Source: a filamentous cyanobacterium CCP3 (GTDB lineage: Bacteria > Cyanobacteriota > Cyanobacteriia > Phormidesmidales > Phormidesmidaceae). From it: DNA of 41,434 bases. The notes under the pieces were generated by a model. The model searched no databases and had not been told where the DNA came from. It saw nothing but the letters and a program-made list of their open reading frames with translations. The stretch is from contig PYGV01000016.1 in assembly GCA_003022385.1 (NCBI GenBank), forward strand, positions 1-41,434, given 5' to 3'. Each line of letters begins with the position of its first letter. Position 1 is the stretch's first letter. A program made the translations under genes and the position numbers. This document shows positions 9,030 to 19,107 of this stretch, one piece after another.

Positions 9030-9947
9030 CTAGAGGGTACCCTCGCCGTAGTCCAGAGCCGAAACCAAAGCCGCCGCCAGCTCGCCGTGCAGCCGATGGC
9101 TAGCCTTGTAGGCCACAATGTGGGCGATCGGCAGGCTGCCCAAGAGGCTTAAATCACCCATTAAATCCAGCATTTTATGGCGAGCGGGCTCGTTTTCAAA
9201 CCGCAGGGGCGGGTTGAGCCAGCCCTCGTCCCCACAGACCAGCGCATTGTCTAAGCTACCGCCCTGAATCAGACCGCTGGCCCGCAGCTGATCGACCTGG
9301 TGAGCCAGGCCAAAGGTACGGGCTGGAGCTACGGCGGTGGCAAACCCTTCAGCGCCAAAGGGGTCGGCTTCAGATGTCCAGCTAAACCACTGGTTGCCAA
9401 TGGCCGCCACCTCAAAGTCAATGCCGTAGGTCAATCGCAGGGCCGGGGCCGGAAAAGCCGCCACAAAGGCATCGTCGTGGGTAACCGTCACCGGCTGTCT
9501 GAGGCGGATGACGGGCCGGGGCACAGACTGAATCTGTCGCCCCGCCTGGCGCAGCGCCTCAACCCAGCCCAGGGCAGAGCCGTCGAGCAGGGGCATTTCT
9601 GGACCGTCGATCTCAATGCGAACGTTATCAATCCCCAGCCCCACCAGCGCCGCCAGCAGATGTTCAACCGTGCGCACGGAGGCTTTCCCCTGACGCAGTT
9701 CGGTTGAAAGCATGGTAGGGTTGACGGCCTCTAGACTGGCCGGTACCGTAGGGTTCCCTGGCAAATCGGTGCGCACAAAATAGCGCCCCTGACCTGGCGC
9801 CTCTGGATGCAGAGTAGCGGTAGTGGTAGCCCCAGAATGCAGCCCTATGCCCTGCCGCGCTACAGGGCCAGCGAGGGTAGTTTGAGCTTGGGTATAGCTC
9901 CAGGTGACTTGAGGCAGCACCGCTGCTTGGGGACTGGTTTGAGCCAT
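9030..9947 (-). CDS. lpxC: UDP-3-O-acyl-N-acetylglucosamine deacetylase
   Basis: LpxC is the zinc deacetylase that commits UDP-3-O-acyl-GlcNAc to lipid A. Visible motifs are GIGLHSGA (33-40), [11 protein letters not shown] with zinc ligand H96, [18 protein letters not shown] (115-132), and [16 protein letters not shown] with ligands H257 and D261. The segment [12 protein letters not shown] carries the probable general acid H287. The 305 residues are normal. Its ATG shares a base with the bamA stop codon (TAATG), indicating translational coupling. An N-terminal extension of about 25 residues precedes the core. Confidence 0.97.
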   Translation of the reverse strand: MAQTSPQAAVLPQVTWSYTQAQTTLAGPVARQGIGLHSGATTTATLHPEAPGQGRYFVRTDLPGNPTVPASLEAVNPTMLSTELRQGKASVRTVEHLLAALVGLGIDNVRIEIDGPEMPLLDGSALGWVEALRQAGRQIQSVPRPVIRLRQPVTVTHDDAFVAAFPAPALRLTYGIDFEVAAIGNQWFSWTSEADPFGAEGFATAVAPARTFGLAHQVDQLRASGLIQGGSLDNALVCGDEGWLNPPLRFENEPARHKMLDLMGDLSLLGSLPIAHIVAYKASHRLHGELAAALVSALDYGEGTL

Positions 9948-12331
9948 TAGAAACGCTCTCCAAAGCCGAAGTGAATACGTCCTTGACCGCGATCGTTAAA
10001 GCCGTAGTCAATGCGCAGAGGACCTAGTGGCGTAGACAGACGGACCCCAGCCCCATAGCCAATACCGCTGCCGGGTTTGCCCCGCGATGGTCCGGGGGCA
10101 CCGGGCACGGCATTGCCGCTGCCGAGGTCGCTGCCGACATCTACAAATAGCGCCCCCCCCAAGAACGAAAACAGCGGGAACCGATACTCGGCCGTGAACT
10201 GAGCGTAGCTGCGTCCGCTGCCCACCTCACCCTCGTCATAACCGCGAATGGAGTTGGTGCCGCCCAAAGCAAAGGCTTCGTAGGGGGGTACATCACCCAC
10301 AATAGTGCCTGCCTGAATGTTAAAAGCCAGAGCCTGGGGTCCCTCAGAGAAGTTCAGCAGGCTAAGAGGAATGTAGTAGCTGTAGCTGCCCCGCAGCCGG
10401 TTCATAAAGATGCTGCCGCGCCCCAGGGGTACCGACTGCTCGGTATTGAGGCGCAGAATGCTGCCGCTGGTGGGGTTGAACGCGTCATTGCGGCGATCGA
10501 GAGTAGCGCTAATCGGGAAAGTCCACAGATCATCTACCCCCCTGGGGCTAGCGGTCAGGGGGTTGCCGGCCGCATCTACTGCGTTGACCCGGCCCCCTTG
10601 ATCGCGAGCCGACACATTTTGATATAGAGTCCCTACCGCTACTGTCCAACCGTTGTCGAGGGGACGGCTAAAGGTAATGCCGGTACCTAGACGGCGAATG
10701 CGCACCTGATCGCCGTTGGGTAAATCGATTGGGTTGGGGCCATCCTCAAAGTTGAGGTTGTTAGCTGAGCGGGCAAAGGCAGTAGCGGTGTAGGAAGTGC
10801 GGAAAGGATCGCCCGCTATCCAGGGGTCGGTAAAGGACAGATCAAACAGAATGTCTCGCGTGCTGAGCTGCGCCTCGGCGCTGAACTTTTGGTTGTTGCC
10901 GCCAAAGTTATCCTGGCGGAAGCTGACGGTACCAAACAGATCACCAGTAAAGTTGAAGCCTAAACCGGCCGCGACCGAGCCAGTGTTGCGCTCAGCTACA
11001 TTGACAATGACTTTGACCTGACGAGGGTCATCCTCAGCCGGTTCTAAACCCGGCACCACATCCTCAAAAATGCCCAGACCAAACACCCGCTGAAAATCTT
11101 GTTCAATTTGGGCCTGGTTGAATACTTCACCGGGCTCGGTCTCGAATTCTCGCGTGATGATAAACGGCCGGGTTCGTCCCTGGACGGGGTTTCCTTCATC
11201 ATCAACAGACTGCCCCAGATCGTTGATGTAGCGCACCTCAATACTTTCGATCACCCCTTCGGCCACCTCCAGGGTAACGACTCCTTGAGGTGAAACCTGG
11301 GGTGCTGCTACAACTTGGGCCAGCACGTAACCCTGATCCTGGTACCACTGGTTCAGCTCCAGGATGCCCTCCTGAAAATCGATCAGGTTGATGATTTCAC
11401 CCTTCTGCTCATCGAAAATGTCATCGACGACGGTCTGGGGCAGCACCTCGTTGCCCTGTACCCGTACGTCGGTAAGCACTGGGTTGGGCTGCACGACAAA
11501 GGTCACCCGCACCCCAAGGTCGGTGTCTTCGGGTTGGGCATCGACATCGGCAAAGAAGCCGGTGGCAAAAATACTGTTGATATCCTGCTGAAGCTGGGTG
11601 CGCGTGGTTGTGCGTCCGGCCTGGGTATCGATAACGCTGTAGACCAAATTTTCGAGGGATGGATCAAGCTCGCCCTGGGTAGGCCGTACCTGCACTTCGG
11701 CTACCAGCACTCGGGGCTCTTCGGCCTCCTCAGCTTCCTCAGTCGCCTCGGTGTCTTCAGCGGGAGCTTCAGGATCGGCTTCCGTCGAGTCGTCAGGAGC
11801 TTCGCCGTTGGGAGATGCCCCAGGGGTTTCGGCCCCCTGCTGGTTGGGCGCAGGCTGCGGTTGACTGCGGCGCTGCACGGCTCCGTCTAAAATGCGCTGA
11901 GCTTCTTCAGGAGTGATCTCGCGCGGGGTGCTGGGGGTCTGAGCGAGCTGCGCGCGCTGCAGCTCAGGCACCGCTTCCGAGCTGACGGTGGGTAGGGGCA
12001 CGGCCGTAGACTCGGCGGCCGCGTCGCCATCAGCGCGATAGTTATCGATCGCACCCTGCAAAACGTCCGCTACGGGGCTATTGCCCAGGTCGGGCTGCGT
12101 CAGGCCAAAATCGAGGGTATCTGTGCCTCGGGCAGCGTCAGACGCTGGAGCCGCTTCTGGGGCGATTAGGGATGAGGCACTGTAGGCTGAATCGACGGCC
12201 TGACCAGATTCAGGAGAAGATTCTTGGCGCAGCTCTGGAACGGCTGGATTGGCTTGAGCTGGGGCGCTCATCAGCCCCACGAGCCCTGAGGTTGCCAAAA
12301 TAGCCAATAGATAATTAGGAGATACCCGCAT
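9947..12331 (-). CDS. bamA: Omp85/BamA-family outer-membrane assembly protein
   Basis: This is the cyanobacterial Omp85 (Toc75-like) insertase for outer-membrane beta-barrels. A signal peptide covers residues 1-27, ending AQA. A long linker (about 28-205) is rich in Ala, Pro and acidic residues, with an almost pure Glu/Ala/Thr/Asp stretch at 183-205. Three POTRA domains follow (about 207-281, 284-358 and 361-447), the number typical of cyanobacteria. The barrel occupies about 450-794. It includes the loop-6 motif [15 protein letters not shown] and ends in Phe (FGFGERF), the usual barrel-terminal signal. At 794 residues it is within range for cyanobacterial Omp85. It heads the lipid A gene cluster, coupling barrel assembly with outer-leaflet lipid supply. 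Confidence 0.95.
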   Translation of the reverse strand: MRVSPNYLLAILATSGLVGLMSAPAQANPAVPELRQESSPESGQAVDSAYSASSLIAPEAAPASDAARGTDTLDFGLTQPDLGNSPVADVLQGAIDNYRADGDAAAESTAVPLPTVSSEAVPELQRAQLAQTPSTPREITPEEAQRILDGAVQRRSQPQPAPNQQGAETPGASPNGEAPDDSTEADPEAPAEDTEATEEAEEAEEPRVLVAEVQVRPTQGELDPSLENLVYSVIDTQAGRTTTRTQLQQDINSIFATGFFADVDAQPEDTDLGVRVTFVVQPNPVLTDVRVQGNEVLPQTVVDDIFDEQKGEIINLIDFQEGILELNQWYQDQGYVLAQVVAAPQVSPQGVVTLEVAEGVIESIEVRYINDLGQSVDDEGNPVQGRTRPFIITREFETEPGEVFNQAQIEQDFQRVFGLGIFEDVVPGLEPAEDDPRQVKVIVNVAERNTGSVAAGLGFNFTGDLFGTVSFRQDNFGGNNQKFSAEAQLSTRDILFDLSFTDPWIAGDPFRTSYTATAFARSANNLNFEDGPNPIDLPNGDQVRIRRLGTGITFSRPLDNGWTVAVGTLYQNVSARDQGGRVNAVDAAGNPLTASPRGVDDLWTFPISATLDRRNDAFNPTSGSILRLNTEQSVPLGRGSIFMNRLRGSYSYYIPLSLLNFSEGPQALAFNIQAGTIVGDVPPYEAFALGGTNSIRGYDEGEVGSGRSYAQFTAEYRFPLFSFLGGALFVDVGSDLGSGNAVPGAPGPSRGKPGSGIGYGAGVRLSTPLGPLRIDYGFNDRGQGRIHFGFGERF

Positions 12332-12393
12332 CTAAAACACACCTGCTAAACACGTCCACACACCAATGAAAGGCCCATCTCCCGGGCTTAGAG

Positions 12394-12412
12394 CCAGGGA
12401 AAATAGCCCTGG
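12394..12412. other. Hairpin between purC and bamA
   Basis: CCAGGG and CCCTGG pair around a 7-base AT-rich loop, next to a GC-rich stretch at 12411-12431 that can also fold. It lies downstream of the purC stop on the minus strand. No T-run follows, so a terminator is only a possibility. The bamA promoter may lie between here and 12331. Confidence 0.35.
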
Positions 12413-12461
12413 GGCGGGCCGCTGCCCCCGCAATCGGACAAATTCTACCGCATTGATGGTG

Positions 12462-13247
12462 CTAATTCTTGGTTGATTGTGCCAGCACCCGCTCTAGCAC
12501 ACGCTGGTAAGCCGCTTCGACCTGGCCCAGATCTTGCCGAAAGCGATCTTTGTCGAGCACCCGCTGGGTTTCATCGTCGGTAGACTGATCCCACAGGCGA
12601 CAGGTGTCGGGGCTAATTTCGTCCCCCAGCAGGATCTGCCCCTGGGCGTCGACGCCAAACTCCAGCTTGAAGTCGACCAAAGTAATGGCGCAACCGGCAA
12701 AGAAATCGGTCAGGATTTGATTGATGTTGAGGGCAAGACGGTGCAGGGTCGCCATCTGTTCCTCGCTGGCGATCGCCATGGCGCGAATGCGATCGCCCGT
12801 CAGCAGCGGGTCGCCCAAGTCGTCGTTTTTGTAGTAGAACTCGACCAGCGGCGGCTCCAGGCGCTGGCCCAGGGGCAGGCCGGTCTGCTTGCAGAGGCTG
12901 CCCGCCGCCAGATTGCGCACCACCACTTCGAGCGGGATGATCTGAAGCGCTTTGACGCGCATAGTGCGATCGCCCGTGGTTTCCAGCCAGTGAGTGGCAA
13001 TGCCCGCTGCCTCCAGCTGCCGAAATAAATAGGTAGAAATGGCGCAGTTGATCGGCCCCTTGTCAACAATCTGCCCGCGTTTTTGAGCGTTAAAGGCGGT
13101 GGCGTCGTCTTTGAAGTAGGTGATCAGCACCGCCGGATCGTCGGTGGCGTAGATAATTTTGGCCTTGCCTTCGTAGAGTTTTTCGCCCAGGGGCGCGCCA
13201 GAGGAATTGCCGAAAACCATGGTTAGGCAGTAGTAGCGACACCCCAT
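12462..13247 (-). CDS. purC: Phosphoribosylaminoimidazole-succinocarboxamide synthase
   Basis: SAICAR synthase condenses CAIR with aspartate using ATP in purine synthesis. The N-terminus KLYEGKAKIIYATDDP, followed by YFKDDATAFNAQKRG, is diagnostic. Later motifs are VVRNLAAGSLCKQTGLPLG, LVDFKLEFGVD and LGDEISPDTCRLWD, all with the expected catalytic and nucleotide-binding residues. At 261 residues it is slightly long. The first 9 residues (MGCRYYCLT) look foreign to the family, so the second Met at 13220 (MVFGNSSG) may be the true start. It is divergent from dapL and lies upstream of bamA in the same direction, 130 bases away. Confidence 0.97.
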   Translation of the reverse strand: MGCRYYCLTMVFGNSSGAPLGEKLYEGKAKIIYATDDPAVLITYFKDDATAFNAQKRGQIVDKGPINCAISTYLFRQLEAAGIATHWLETTGDRTMRVKALQIIPLEVVVRNLAAGSLCKQTGLPLGQRLEPPLVEFYYKNDDLGDPLLTGDRIRAMAIASEEQMATLHRLALNINQILTDFFAGCAITLVDFKLEFGVDAQGQILLGDEISPDTCRLWDQSTDDETQRVLDKDRFRQDLGQVEAAYQRVLERVLAQSTKN

Positions 13248-13361
13248 AGTAGCGTTTGGGGTTATTTCCTTAACGCACCTACCGTGACACCCAAAAACAG
13301 TGGCCCAACTCTGACTGTAACCGAGGGTTTGCGGCCCAGAGCACGTAATGGTTCGCTGTAG

Positions 13362-13405
13362 TGCTGTACCCTTGCTGTACCCTGGTTTAAGTAACCGTAA
13401 CCATT
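13362..13405. promoter_or_regulatory. Iterated direct repeats in the purC/dapL divergent control region
   Basis: The 11-mer TGCTGTACCCT occurs twice back to back (13362-13372 and 13373-13383). Six bases later GTAACC occurs twice (13391-13396 and 13397-13402, with ATTACC after it), and another GTAACC lies near 13315. Such iterons between divergent genes are typical of operator sites, but no factor can be named. Confidence 0.45.
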
Positions 13406-13430
13406 ACCCACAACCACTGCGCAACGCCCC

Positions 13431-14666
13431 ATGGCCACCATCAACGATAACTATCTCAAGCTCAAAGCGGGCTACCTGTTTCCTGAAATTGCCCGCCGGG
13501 TGGCGGTCTTTGCCGAGGCCAACCCCGACGCGCCAATTATCAAGCTGGGCATTGGCGATGTTACTGAACCGCTGCCCGAGGCCTGCCGCACCGCTATGGT
13601 TGAGGCTGTGAAAGATATGGGCGATCGCGACCAGTTCAAAGGCTACGGCCCCGAGCAGGGCTACCTGTGGTTGCGCGAAAAAGTGGCCCAGCACGACTTT
13701 CAGAGCCGGGGCTGCGACATCGACGCCAGCGAAATATTTATCTCCGACGGCTCGAAGTGCGACTGCGGCAACATCTTAGATATCTTCGGCAGCAACAACT
13801 CCATCGCCGTCACCGACCCCGTTTACCCGGTCTACGTTGACACCAACGTAATGGCGGGTCACACCGGCCCCGTCAACGAAAAGGGCGAATACGGCGGCCT
13901 CACCTACTTGCCCATCAACGCCGAAAACGCCTTTACCGCCAGCATCCCCAACGAAAAGGTAGACCTGATCTATCTCTGCTTCCCCAATAACCCCACCGGG
14001 GCCGTCGCCAGTAAAGAGCACCTGCAGGCCTGGGTCAACTACGCCCGCGCCCACGGCTCTATTATTCTCTTCGATGCCGCCTACGAGGCCTTCATCACCG
14101 ACCCGGCGATTCCCCACTCTATTTATGAGATCGAGGGGGCTCGGGACTGCGCCATTGAGTTTCGCTCCTTTTCTAAGAATGCGGGCTTTACCGGCACCCG
14201 CTGCGCCCTCACCGTCGTGCCCAAAACCCTGATGGGCAAAGCTGCCGATGGTAGCGACGTCGCCCTCCACGGCCTGTGGAATCGCCGCCAGTCCACCAAG
14301 TTCAACGGCGTGTCATATATCGTGCAGCGCGGCGCTGAGGCGGTCTATTCACCCGAGGGGCAGGCCCAAACCAAGGCCCTGATCGACTTTTACATGGAGA
14401 ACGCCCGCATCATTCGCGAGCAGCTCACCGCCGCTGGTATCGCCGTCTACGGCGGCGTCAACGCGCCCTACGTGTGGGTCAAAACCCCCAACGACCTCAC
14501 CAGCTGGGACTTTTTTGACAAGCTGCTGCACAGCTGCCACGTGGTTGGCACCCCCGGCTCCGGCTTTGGAGCCGCAGGGGAGGGCTACTTCCGCATTTCG
14601 GCCTTTAACAGCCGGGAGAATGTCAACGAAGCCATGCGCCGCGTCACTGAAAAGTTCCGGGCGTAG
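13431..14666 (+). CDS. dapL: LL-diaminopimelate aminotransferase
   Basis: DapL converts tetrahydrodipicolinate to LL-diaminopimelate in one step, for lysine and peptidoglycan. This is the route used by cyanobacteria, plants and Chlamydia. The 411-residue protein is a class I/II PLP aminotransferase. Seen are [14 protein letters not shown] (38-51), [11 protein letters not shown] (105-115), FPNNPTGAV (184-192), the Asp of ILFDAAYEA (212-220), and the PLP lysine K249 in [14 protein letters not shown]. The ATG at 13431 matches the family N-terminus [20 protein letters not shown]. It is divergent from purC and is followed by hisG in the same direction after a gap of 193 bases full of repeats. Confidence 0.97.
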   Translation: MATINDNYLKLKAGYLFPEIARRVAVFAEANPDAPIIKLGIGDVTEPLPEACRTAMVEAVKDMGDRDQFKGYGPEQGYLWLREKVAQHDFQSRGCDIDASEIFISDGSKCDCGNILDIFGSNNSIAVTDPVYPVYVDTNVMAGHTGPVNEKGEYGGLTYLPINAENAFTASIPNEKVDLIYLCFPNNPTGAVASKEHLQAWVNYARAHGSIILFDAAYEAFITDPAIPHSIYEIEGARDCAIEFRSFSKNAGFTGTRCALTVVPKTLMGKAADGSDVALHGLWNRRQSTKFNGVSYIVQRGAEAVYSPEGQAQTKALIDFYMENARIIREQLTAAGIAVYGGVNAPYVWVKTPNDLTSWDFFDKLLHSCHVVGTPGSGFGAAGEGYFRISAFNSRENVNEAMRRVTEKFRA

Positions 14667-14693
14667 CGGAACACTCACCCTAAGCTTCCGTAG

Positions 14694-14720
14694 GTTGGGT
14701 GCAGCGAAGTGAAACCCAAC
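14694..14720. repeat. Palindromic repeat, GTTGGGT family
   Basis: GTTGGGT at 14694-14700 and ACCCAAC at 14714-14720 enclose a loop of 13 bases, preceded by TAG. From general knowledge, short repeats of the form TAGGTTGGGT...ACCCAAC are scattered widely in cyanobacterial genomes. Confidence 0.7.
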
Positions 14721-14794
14721 AGCAGCAGACTAAGGAGGGCGGAGGCATCCCTCCGCTCATCCCGCCAATCCAGCAACGATATTGAGCGGCTGTA

Positions 14795-14813
14795 GGGTGG
14801 GCACTGCCCACCC
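14795..14813. repeat. Palindromic repeat, GGGTGGGC family
   Basis: GGGTGGGC (14795-14802) and GCCCACCC (14806-14813) form a perfect 8-bp stem with a 3-base loop, preceded by TGTA. It is a second repeat family in the dapL-hisG gap. Confidence 0.7.
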
Positions 14814-14859
14814 GCTAGCGAGTCTCTAACTATCCAGCCTATTGCCAAGGGAGAATCCC

Positions 14860-15507
14860 ATGCTCACCATCGCTCTGCCCAAGGGCGGCATGCTCAACGA
14901 CAGCATTCGCCTGCTTCAATCTGTGGGCCTCGACTTTAGCCTGTTTCAAGATAGCGCCAACCGCCAGCTGCAAATTACTGACCCCACTGGGCAAGCCAAA
15001 GGGCTGCTGGTGCGCGCCCAGGATGTACCGGTCTATGTGGAATATGGCCAGGCCCAGCTGGGGATGGTGGGCTATGACGTGTTGCGCGAAAAAAAACCTG
15101 CGGTGGCGCACCTGGCCGATCTGGGTTTTGGCGGCTGCCGACTGTCGGTGGCTGTCAAAACCAACAGCCCCTACCGCTCGGCGCTGGATCTGCCCGCCCA
15201 CAGCCGCGTAGCTTCTAAGTACGTCAACTGTGCCCGCGACTATTTTGAAAGTTTGGATTTGCCGGTGGAAATTGTGCCCCTGTACGGCTCAGTCGAGCTG
15301 GGGCCAATTACGGGCATGTCGGAGGCGATCGTTGACCTGGTTTCGACCGGCAAAACCCTGAAGGAAAACAACCTGATGGAGTTAGAGGTGCTCTACCACA
15401 GCACCGCCCGGCTAATCGCCCACCCGCTCAGCTACCGGGTCAACCCCTACGGCCTGAAAGAGCTGATCGATCGCCTGCGAGAACGGACCGGAACGGTCGC
15501 GGTGTAG
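14860..15507 (+). CDS. hisG: ATP phosphoribosyltransferase, short form
   Basis: HisG joins ATP and PRPP, the first step of histidine synthesis. The protein has about 215 residues and lacks the C-terminal regulatory domain, so it is the short HisG form that works with HisZ. Motifs are [11 protein letters not shown] at the N-terminus, [36 protein letters not shown], the PRPP-binding segment [18 protein letters not shown], and a final [10 protein letters not shown]. The frame extends upstream to a TTG at 14842. ATG 14860 has AAGGGAG at 14847-14853 with correct spacing and fits the family start, so it is chosen. Confidence 0.96.
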   Translation: MLTIALPKGGMLNDSIRLLQSVGLDFSLFQDSANRQLQITDPTGQAKGLLVRAQDVPVYVEYGQAQLGMVGYDVLREKKPAVAHLADLGFGGCRLSVAVKTNSPYRSALDLPAHSRVASKYVNCARDYFESLDLPVEIVPLYGSVELGPITGMSEAIVDLVSTGKTLKENNLMELEVLYHSTARLIAHPLSYRVNPYGLKELIDRLRERTGTVAV

Positions 15508-15933
15508 CCTTTGTAAAGACCAAACGCAATCGAAGCATCCATCGATCTTCGCTATAATGCCTGGTGTTATCCTAGATTCATATCAATGAATAAGGGTAGT
15601 ATGATTTATATCTTGCCAGCTTTGGCATCCAGTCGGCGCGTTAGCGTTTAACACCCTTGGATTGCAGCGTTTAGCTGGTGCCAACGGTGCCAAACAGGCC
15701 GGTTGGCCTCGCTGTAATTTCTGTAGTCTGCTTTTGCCGCGATCGCCCCAAGTAAGGGGCATATTGCTCCCAATTGAGAGCAGTACCACTGCTGCTAGAC
15801 GGCGCCAGGCCGTTACGAAGCTTGAGACGCCATTGAGGGCTTCCTGGCTGGGGCAAGGTTTGTGTATCAGCAAAGCCGCGATCGGGGCGATCGCGACTCA
15901 ACGCTGCCGACCCGATGGCATGGGAGAGAACGT
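15508..15933. other. Intergenic region before the MFS transporter
   Basis: About 430 bases hold no supported gene. A TATAAT occurs at 15553-15558, but no TTGACA-like hexamer stands at the right distance. The phrase TTGGCACCGTTGGCACC is found on the minus strand around 15675-15695 as a near-direct repeat. The frame of the downstream gene is open from 15862, but homology starts only after 15934. Confidence 0.5.
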
Positions 15934-17301
15934 TTGACTTCACCACAGGTAAAGCCAGAATTGAGCTTCTGGCAACTCTGGAATATGAGCATTGGCTTCT
16001 TCGGCATTCAGTTTGGCTGGGGGCTGCAAATGGCCAATACCAGCGCCATTTTCGAACACCTGGGTGCCGATGCCGATCAAATTCCTATCCTGTGGCTGGC
16101 GGCTCCCCTAACGGGTCTAATTGTGCAGCCCATCATTGGCAACCTCAGCGACAACACCTGGGGGCGGTTGGGTCGCCGCCGTCCCTATTTTTTAGTCGGC
16201 GCTATTTTGGCCTCGCTGGCGCTGCTGTGGATGCCTAACGCGGGCAGCCTTTGGATGGCTGTTGGCCTGCTCTGGATTTTGGATACGGCGGCCAACATCA
16301 GCATGGAACCCTTCCGAGCCTTTGTCAGCGACTTGCTACCACCCAAGCAGCGCACCAAGGGTTTCACCATGCAGAGCCTGTTCATTGGCCTGGGGGCGGT
16401 GCTCGCCTCTGCCCTGCCCTGGGTGCTCGCCAACGTCCTTGGTGTGCGGGAAAGCGTGGCCAGTGGCGTACCTTTGGTGGTCAAAATTTCGTTTTACACC
16501 GGAGCCGCTTTTTTCCTGGGCACGGTTTTGTGGACCGTGTTTACTACTGAGGAGCGGCCCCCTCGCGATATGGAGGCTTTTCGAGAGCAGCAGGAGCGGC
16601 GGTTGGGAGTCGGCTCCACGGTGCGAGAAATTGTCACGGCCTTTCGGCAAATGCCCGCCACCATGCGCCAGCTGGCCTGGGTGCAGGGGTTCAGCTGGTT
16701 GGGCATGTACTGCGTCTTTCTGTACTTTCCGCCGGCGGTGGCCCACAACCTGTTTGGCGCCAGCGATGGGTCGTCGCCCCTCTACAGTCAGGGAATTGAG
16801 TGGGCGGGCATTTGCATTGCCGCCTACAACGCCGTTTGCTTTGGGGTATCGTTTGTGCTGCCCCGGCTGGCCAGGGCCACTGGTCGCCCCATGGCCCACG
16901 CGCTCTGTCTCACCTGCGGCGGCCTAGGGCTGATTTCTCTCTGGTTTGTGCCGTCGCCCCGCTGGGCGCTGCTGCCCATGCTGGGTTTGGGGATAGCCTG
17001 GTCTAGCCTGCTGTCGCTGCCCTATGCCATGCTGGCGGGGGCGCTGCCCGCCCGCAAAGGCGGCATTTACATGGGCATTTTCAACATGTTTATTGTGCTG
17101 CCTGAGATTATTGTTTCCCTCGGCCTGGGGTGGATTATGGCCCATCTGCTCGACAACAACCGTCTGCTGGCGGTGGTGCTGGGCGGGGTTTGCTTTTTAA
17201 TTGCAGTGCCCCTGACGCTGCGGGTGAAAGAGGCAACACCACAACCAGCCGTTCAACCAACACGGCAACCGGCGCTGGAATCGGAGGCGGTTGCAAAATA
17301 G
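15934..17301 (+). CDS. MFS transporter, SLC45/sucrose-symporter type
   Basis: This is an inner-membrane transporter of about 455 residues with twelve predicted TM helices. The MFS loop-2 signature reads [20 protein letters not shown], with the RRRP pattern typical of the SLC45/GPH-like sugar:proton symporters. [17 protein letters not shown] is a second family-typical loop. A cytoplasmic central loop lies around [17 protein letters not shown]. The likely start is TTG 15934, because GGGAG at 15922-15926 is spaced seven bases before it and the chain then begins [15 protein letters not shown]. The first frame start at 15862 adds 24 unrelated residues. The probable substrate is a disaccharide such as sucrose or maltose, by family only. 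It converges with the SSS gene. Confidence 0.88.
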   Translation: MTSPQVKPELSFWQLWNMSIGFFGIQFGWGLQMANTSAIFEHLGADADQIPILWLAAPLTGLIVQPIIGNLSDNTWGRLGRRRPYFLVGAILASLALLWMPNAGSLWMAVGLLWILDTAANISMEPFRAFVSDLLPPKQRTKGFTMQSLFIGLGAVLASALPWVLANVLGVRESVASGVPLVVKISFYTGAAFFLGTVLWTVFTTEERPPRDMEAFREQQERRLGVGSTVREIVTAFRQMPATMRQLAWVQGFSWLGMYCVFLYFPPAVAHNLFGASDGSSPLYSQGIEWAGICIAAYNAVCFGVSFVLPRLARATGRPMAHALCLTCGGLGLISLWFVPSPRWALLPMLGLGIAWSSLLSLPYAMLAGALPARKGGIYMGIFNMFIVLPEIIVSLGLGWIMAHLLDNNRLLAVVLGGVCFLIAVPLTLRVKEATPQPAVQPTRQPALESEAVAK

Positions 17302-17607
17302 AGCTGGGTTGGGCGCGATCGCAGATTTCTCAGGTTCGTTTGAGCAGCAAAATCAATCTCAAAAGCGACTTCTCTCTGTTGAGTAGCCCCGCCCAAAAAT
17401 CATCGATCCACTCACGCTCCAGTCGTTGCGGCAAACACTCCTAACAAACGTATGAGTCCCCTGCGAAAGGCAGAGGACTTCTAAGGAACGTGAATTTCTT
17501 AAGGTGCAATTTTTGTGGGTCAGGCACCTTGCCGACCGTGGACAGCTGGGACGGCTATCCCACATTATTTGGTTCGCGATCCTAAGCAAAGTAAGCGTTT
17601 TGGAGCT
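17302..17607. other. Gap between two convergent transporter genes
   Basis: A hairpin with 10-bp arms (one mismatch) and GAAAG loop lies at 17455-17479. A weaker AAGGTGC/GCACCTT pair lies at 17501-17530. On the minus strand a 34-codon frame (17434-17330) reads like real protein (LEREWIDDFWAGLLNREK within it). It has no good start: the TTG is only 3 bases from AGGAG. I recognise no family. Confidence 0.4.
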
Positions 17608-19107
17608 TTACAGCGATCGCACCTCCTCCAGCACCTCAGCCCGCTGTCGGTCAGCATTCGAGGGCTTGTGGGTCAGCAGCGACACCGCTACAAACGCAGC
17701 CAGGCCCAGCAGCGGGCTAATCAGCGTGGGGAAGCCGTCAAAATCGGCGGTAAACAGACCGTTGGGGAAGTACAGCAGGGTGTTATCGACCCCAAACATC
17801 GTCGGCATCAGCGTAAACATCAGCAGCCGGGAAAGGGAACCCACGGTAATGCAGGCCAGCGCCCCCTGCCGCGTCGCCTTCGACCAAAACAGACCGCCAA
17901 TCAGCGGCACTACCAGCCCCGCAAAGCTCATGTCGAAAGCCAGCAGCAGCAGTACCCCAGTTTGAGGCACCTTCAGGCCCAGCACCACCCCCAGTACCGT
18001 AATTACGATCGCCATCAGGCGGGTGATCAGCAGCAGGCGATCGCCCCCCGCCCCATGAGCTGTGGCGTGGCGAATGCCCAAGACGTTGTGGGCCAGCACC
18101 GAGGACGTACCCAAAATTGCGCCGTCAGCGGTAGAGAGCGAGGCTGACAAAATCGCCGCTAGCACCAGCAGGCCCAGCAGCGGCGGAATCACCCCTTCGA
18201 GCAGGGCGTACAAGACCGGGCCATCGGGCACAATGCCCGCCTGGCTCAGAATGCCGTTGGCCCCCAAAGCAATCACCGAAAAGGGAATGCCCACCATTAA
18301 GGTGCCCGCCGACGCCGCAAAACAGGCCTTTTGAGCTGTTTCCGGACTTTCCGCAGCAAAAATGCGGGCCATAAAGTCGATCGCCACCATGTTGCCAAAG
18401 CCCAGGGCAATTATACTGGCCCAGTTAATCGCGGCCCCAGACCCCACGGACGTAAGCTGATCTAACGCCCCTGGCCCCATGCCGGGCTCAATCATTAGCC
18501 CAAAGTTAGCCAATACATAGATCATCATCGCCCATGCGCCCAGAGCCGCAATGATGATTTGAATGAAATCGGTATAGGCTACTGCAAACAGCCCGCCCGA
18601 CACCGTGTAGGCAAACACTAGGGCCGCCAGCAGCGTAATCCCGCCCACGTAGCTGGTACCTAAAAAATTCTCAAACATGTAGCCGCCAGCGACCAGGTTG
18701 CCCGCCAGCAAAAACGAAAAACTCACCGACATAATGCAGGCGGCAATCACCTCAACCGTGCGGCCATACTTAACCCGGTAAAAGTCAGGAATTGTAATCA
18801 GCCCCATGCGGTTCATGGGCTTGGCCAAAAACAGCCCGGTTAGCAACAGACAAACCGAAAGCCCGATGGGCAGCGCCGCCCCCGCCCAAAACCCAAAGGC
18901 TGAGGAAAGATCGGTGTTGCCCAGGGTGGCGTTGGAGTCGACTGACTGCGCCATCAGCGTAGCCGCAGCCAGGGGCAAAGCCAGCCCGCGCCCCGCCACC
19001 AAAAAGTTAACGCTGTCACCCTTAATTTGCTGAGAGGCCCACACACCGATGCCCAGCGTACCGAGCAAAAAGGCAATAATGCCGTAGGAAAAAACACTCT
19101 GTTCCAT
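17608..19107 (-). CDS. Sodium:solute symporter (SSS family)
   Basis: This is a 499-residue inner-membrane protein of LeuT fold with about 13 TM helices, normal for the SSS family. Seen are GRGLALPLAAATLMAQ at TM1, the sodium-site region around AYTVSGGLFAVAYTDFIQ (TM5), NMVAIDFMARIFAAESPETAQ, and LAAILSASLSTADGAILGTS in TM8. TM8 carries the Ser residues of the Na2 site. ATG 19107 is preceded by CAGGAG at about ten bases. The closest general types are solute symporters of the proline/pantothenate/acetate group, but the substrate cannot be assigned. It is monocistronic as far as seen. Confidence 0.93.
   Translation of the reverse strand: MEQSVFSYGIIAFLLGTLGIGVWASQQIKGDSVNFLVAGRGLALPLAAATLMAQSVDSNATLGNTDLSSAFGFWAGAALPIGLSVCLLLTGLFLAKPMNRMGLITIPDFYRVKYGRTVEVIAACIMSVSFSFLLAGNLVAGGYMFENFLGTSYVGGITLLAALVFAYTVSGGLFAVAYTDFIQIIIAALGAWAMMIYVLANFGLMIEPGMGPGALDQLTSVGSGAAINWASIIALGFGNMVAIDFMARIFAAESPETAQKACFAASAGTLMVGIPFSVIALGANGILSQAGIVPDGPVLYALLEGVIPPLLGLLVLAAILSASLSTADGAILGTSSVLAHNVLGIRHATAHGAGGDRLLLITRLMAIVITVLGVVLGLKVPQTGVLLLLAFDMSFAGLVVPLIGGLFWSKATRQGALACITVGSLSRLLMFTLMPTMFGVDNTLLYFPNGLFTADFDGFPTLISPLLGLAAFVAVSLLTHKPSNADRQRAEVLEEVRSL

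Noticed and set aside
13262-13444. 60-residue minus-strand frame in the purC-dapL gap
   Set aside because: It overlaps the dapL start and the iterated repeats, has no family pattern and no ribosome site.
15553-15558. TATAAT as a promoter for the MFS gene
   Set aside because: No -35-like hexamer is at 16-18 bases, and it is about 380 bases from the gene start.
16262-16927. 221-codon plus-strand frame inside the MFS gene
   Set aside because: It is the out-of-frame shadow of a transporter with clear TM and loop motifs, and is rich in Trp, Cys and Ser as expected for a shadow.
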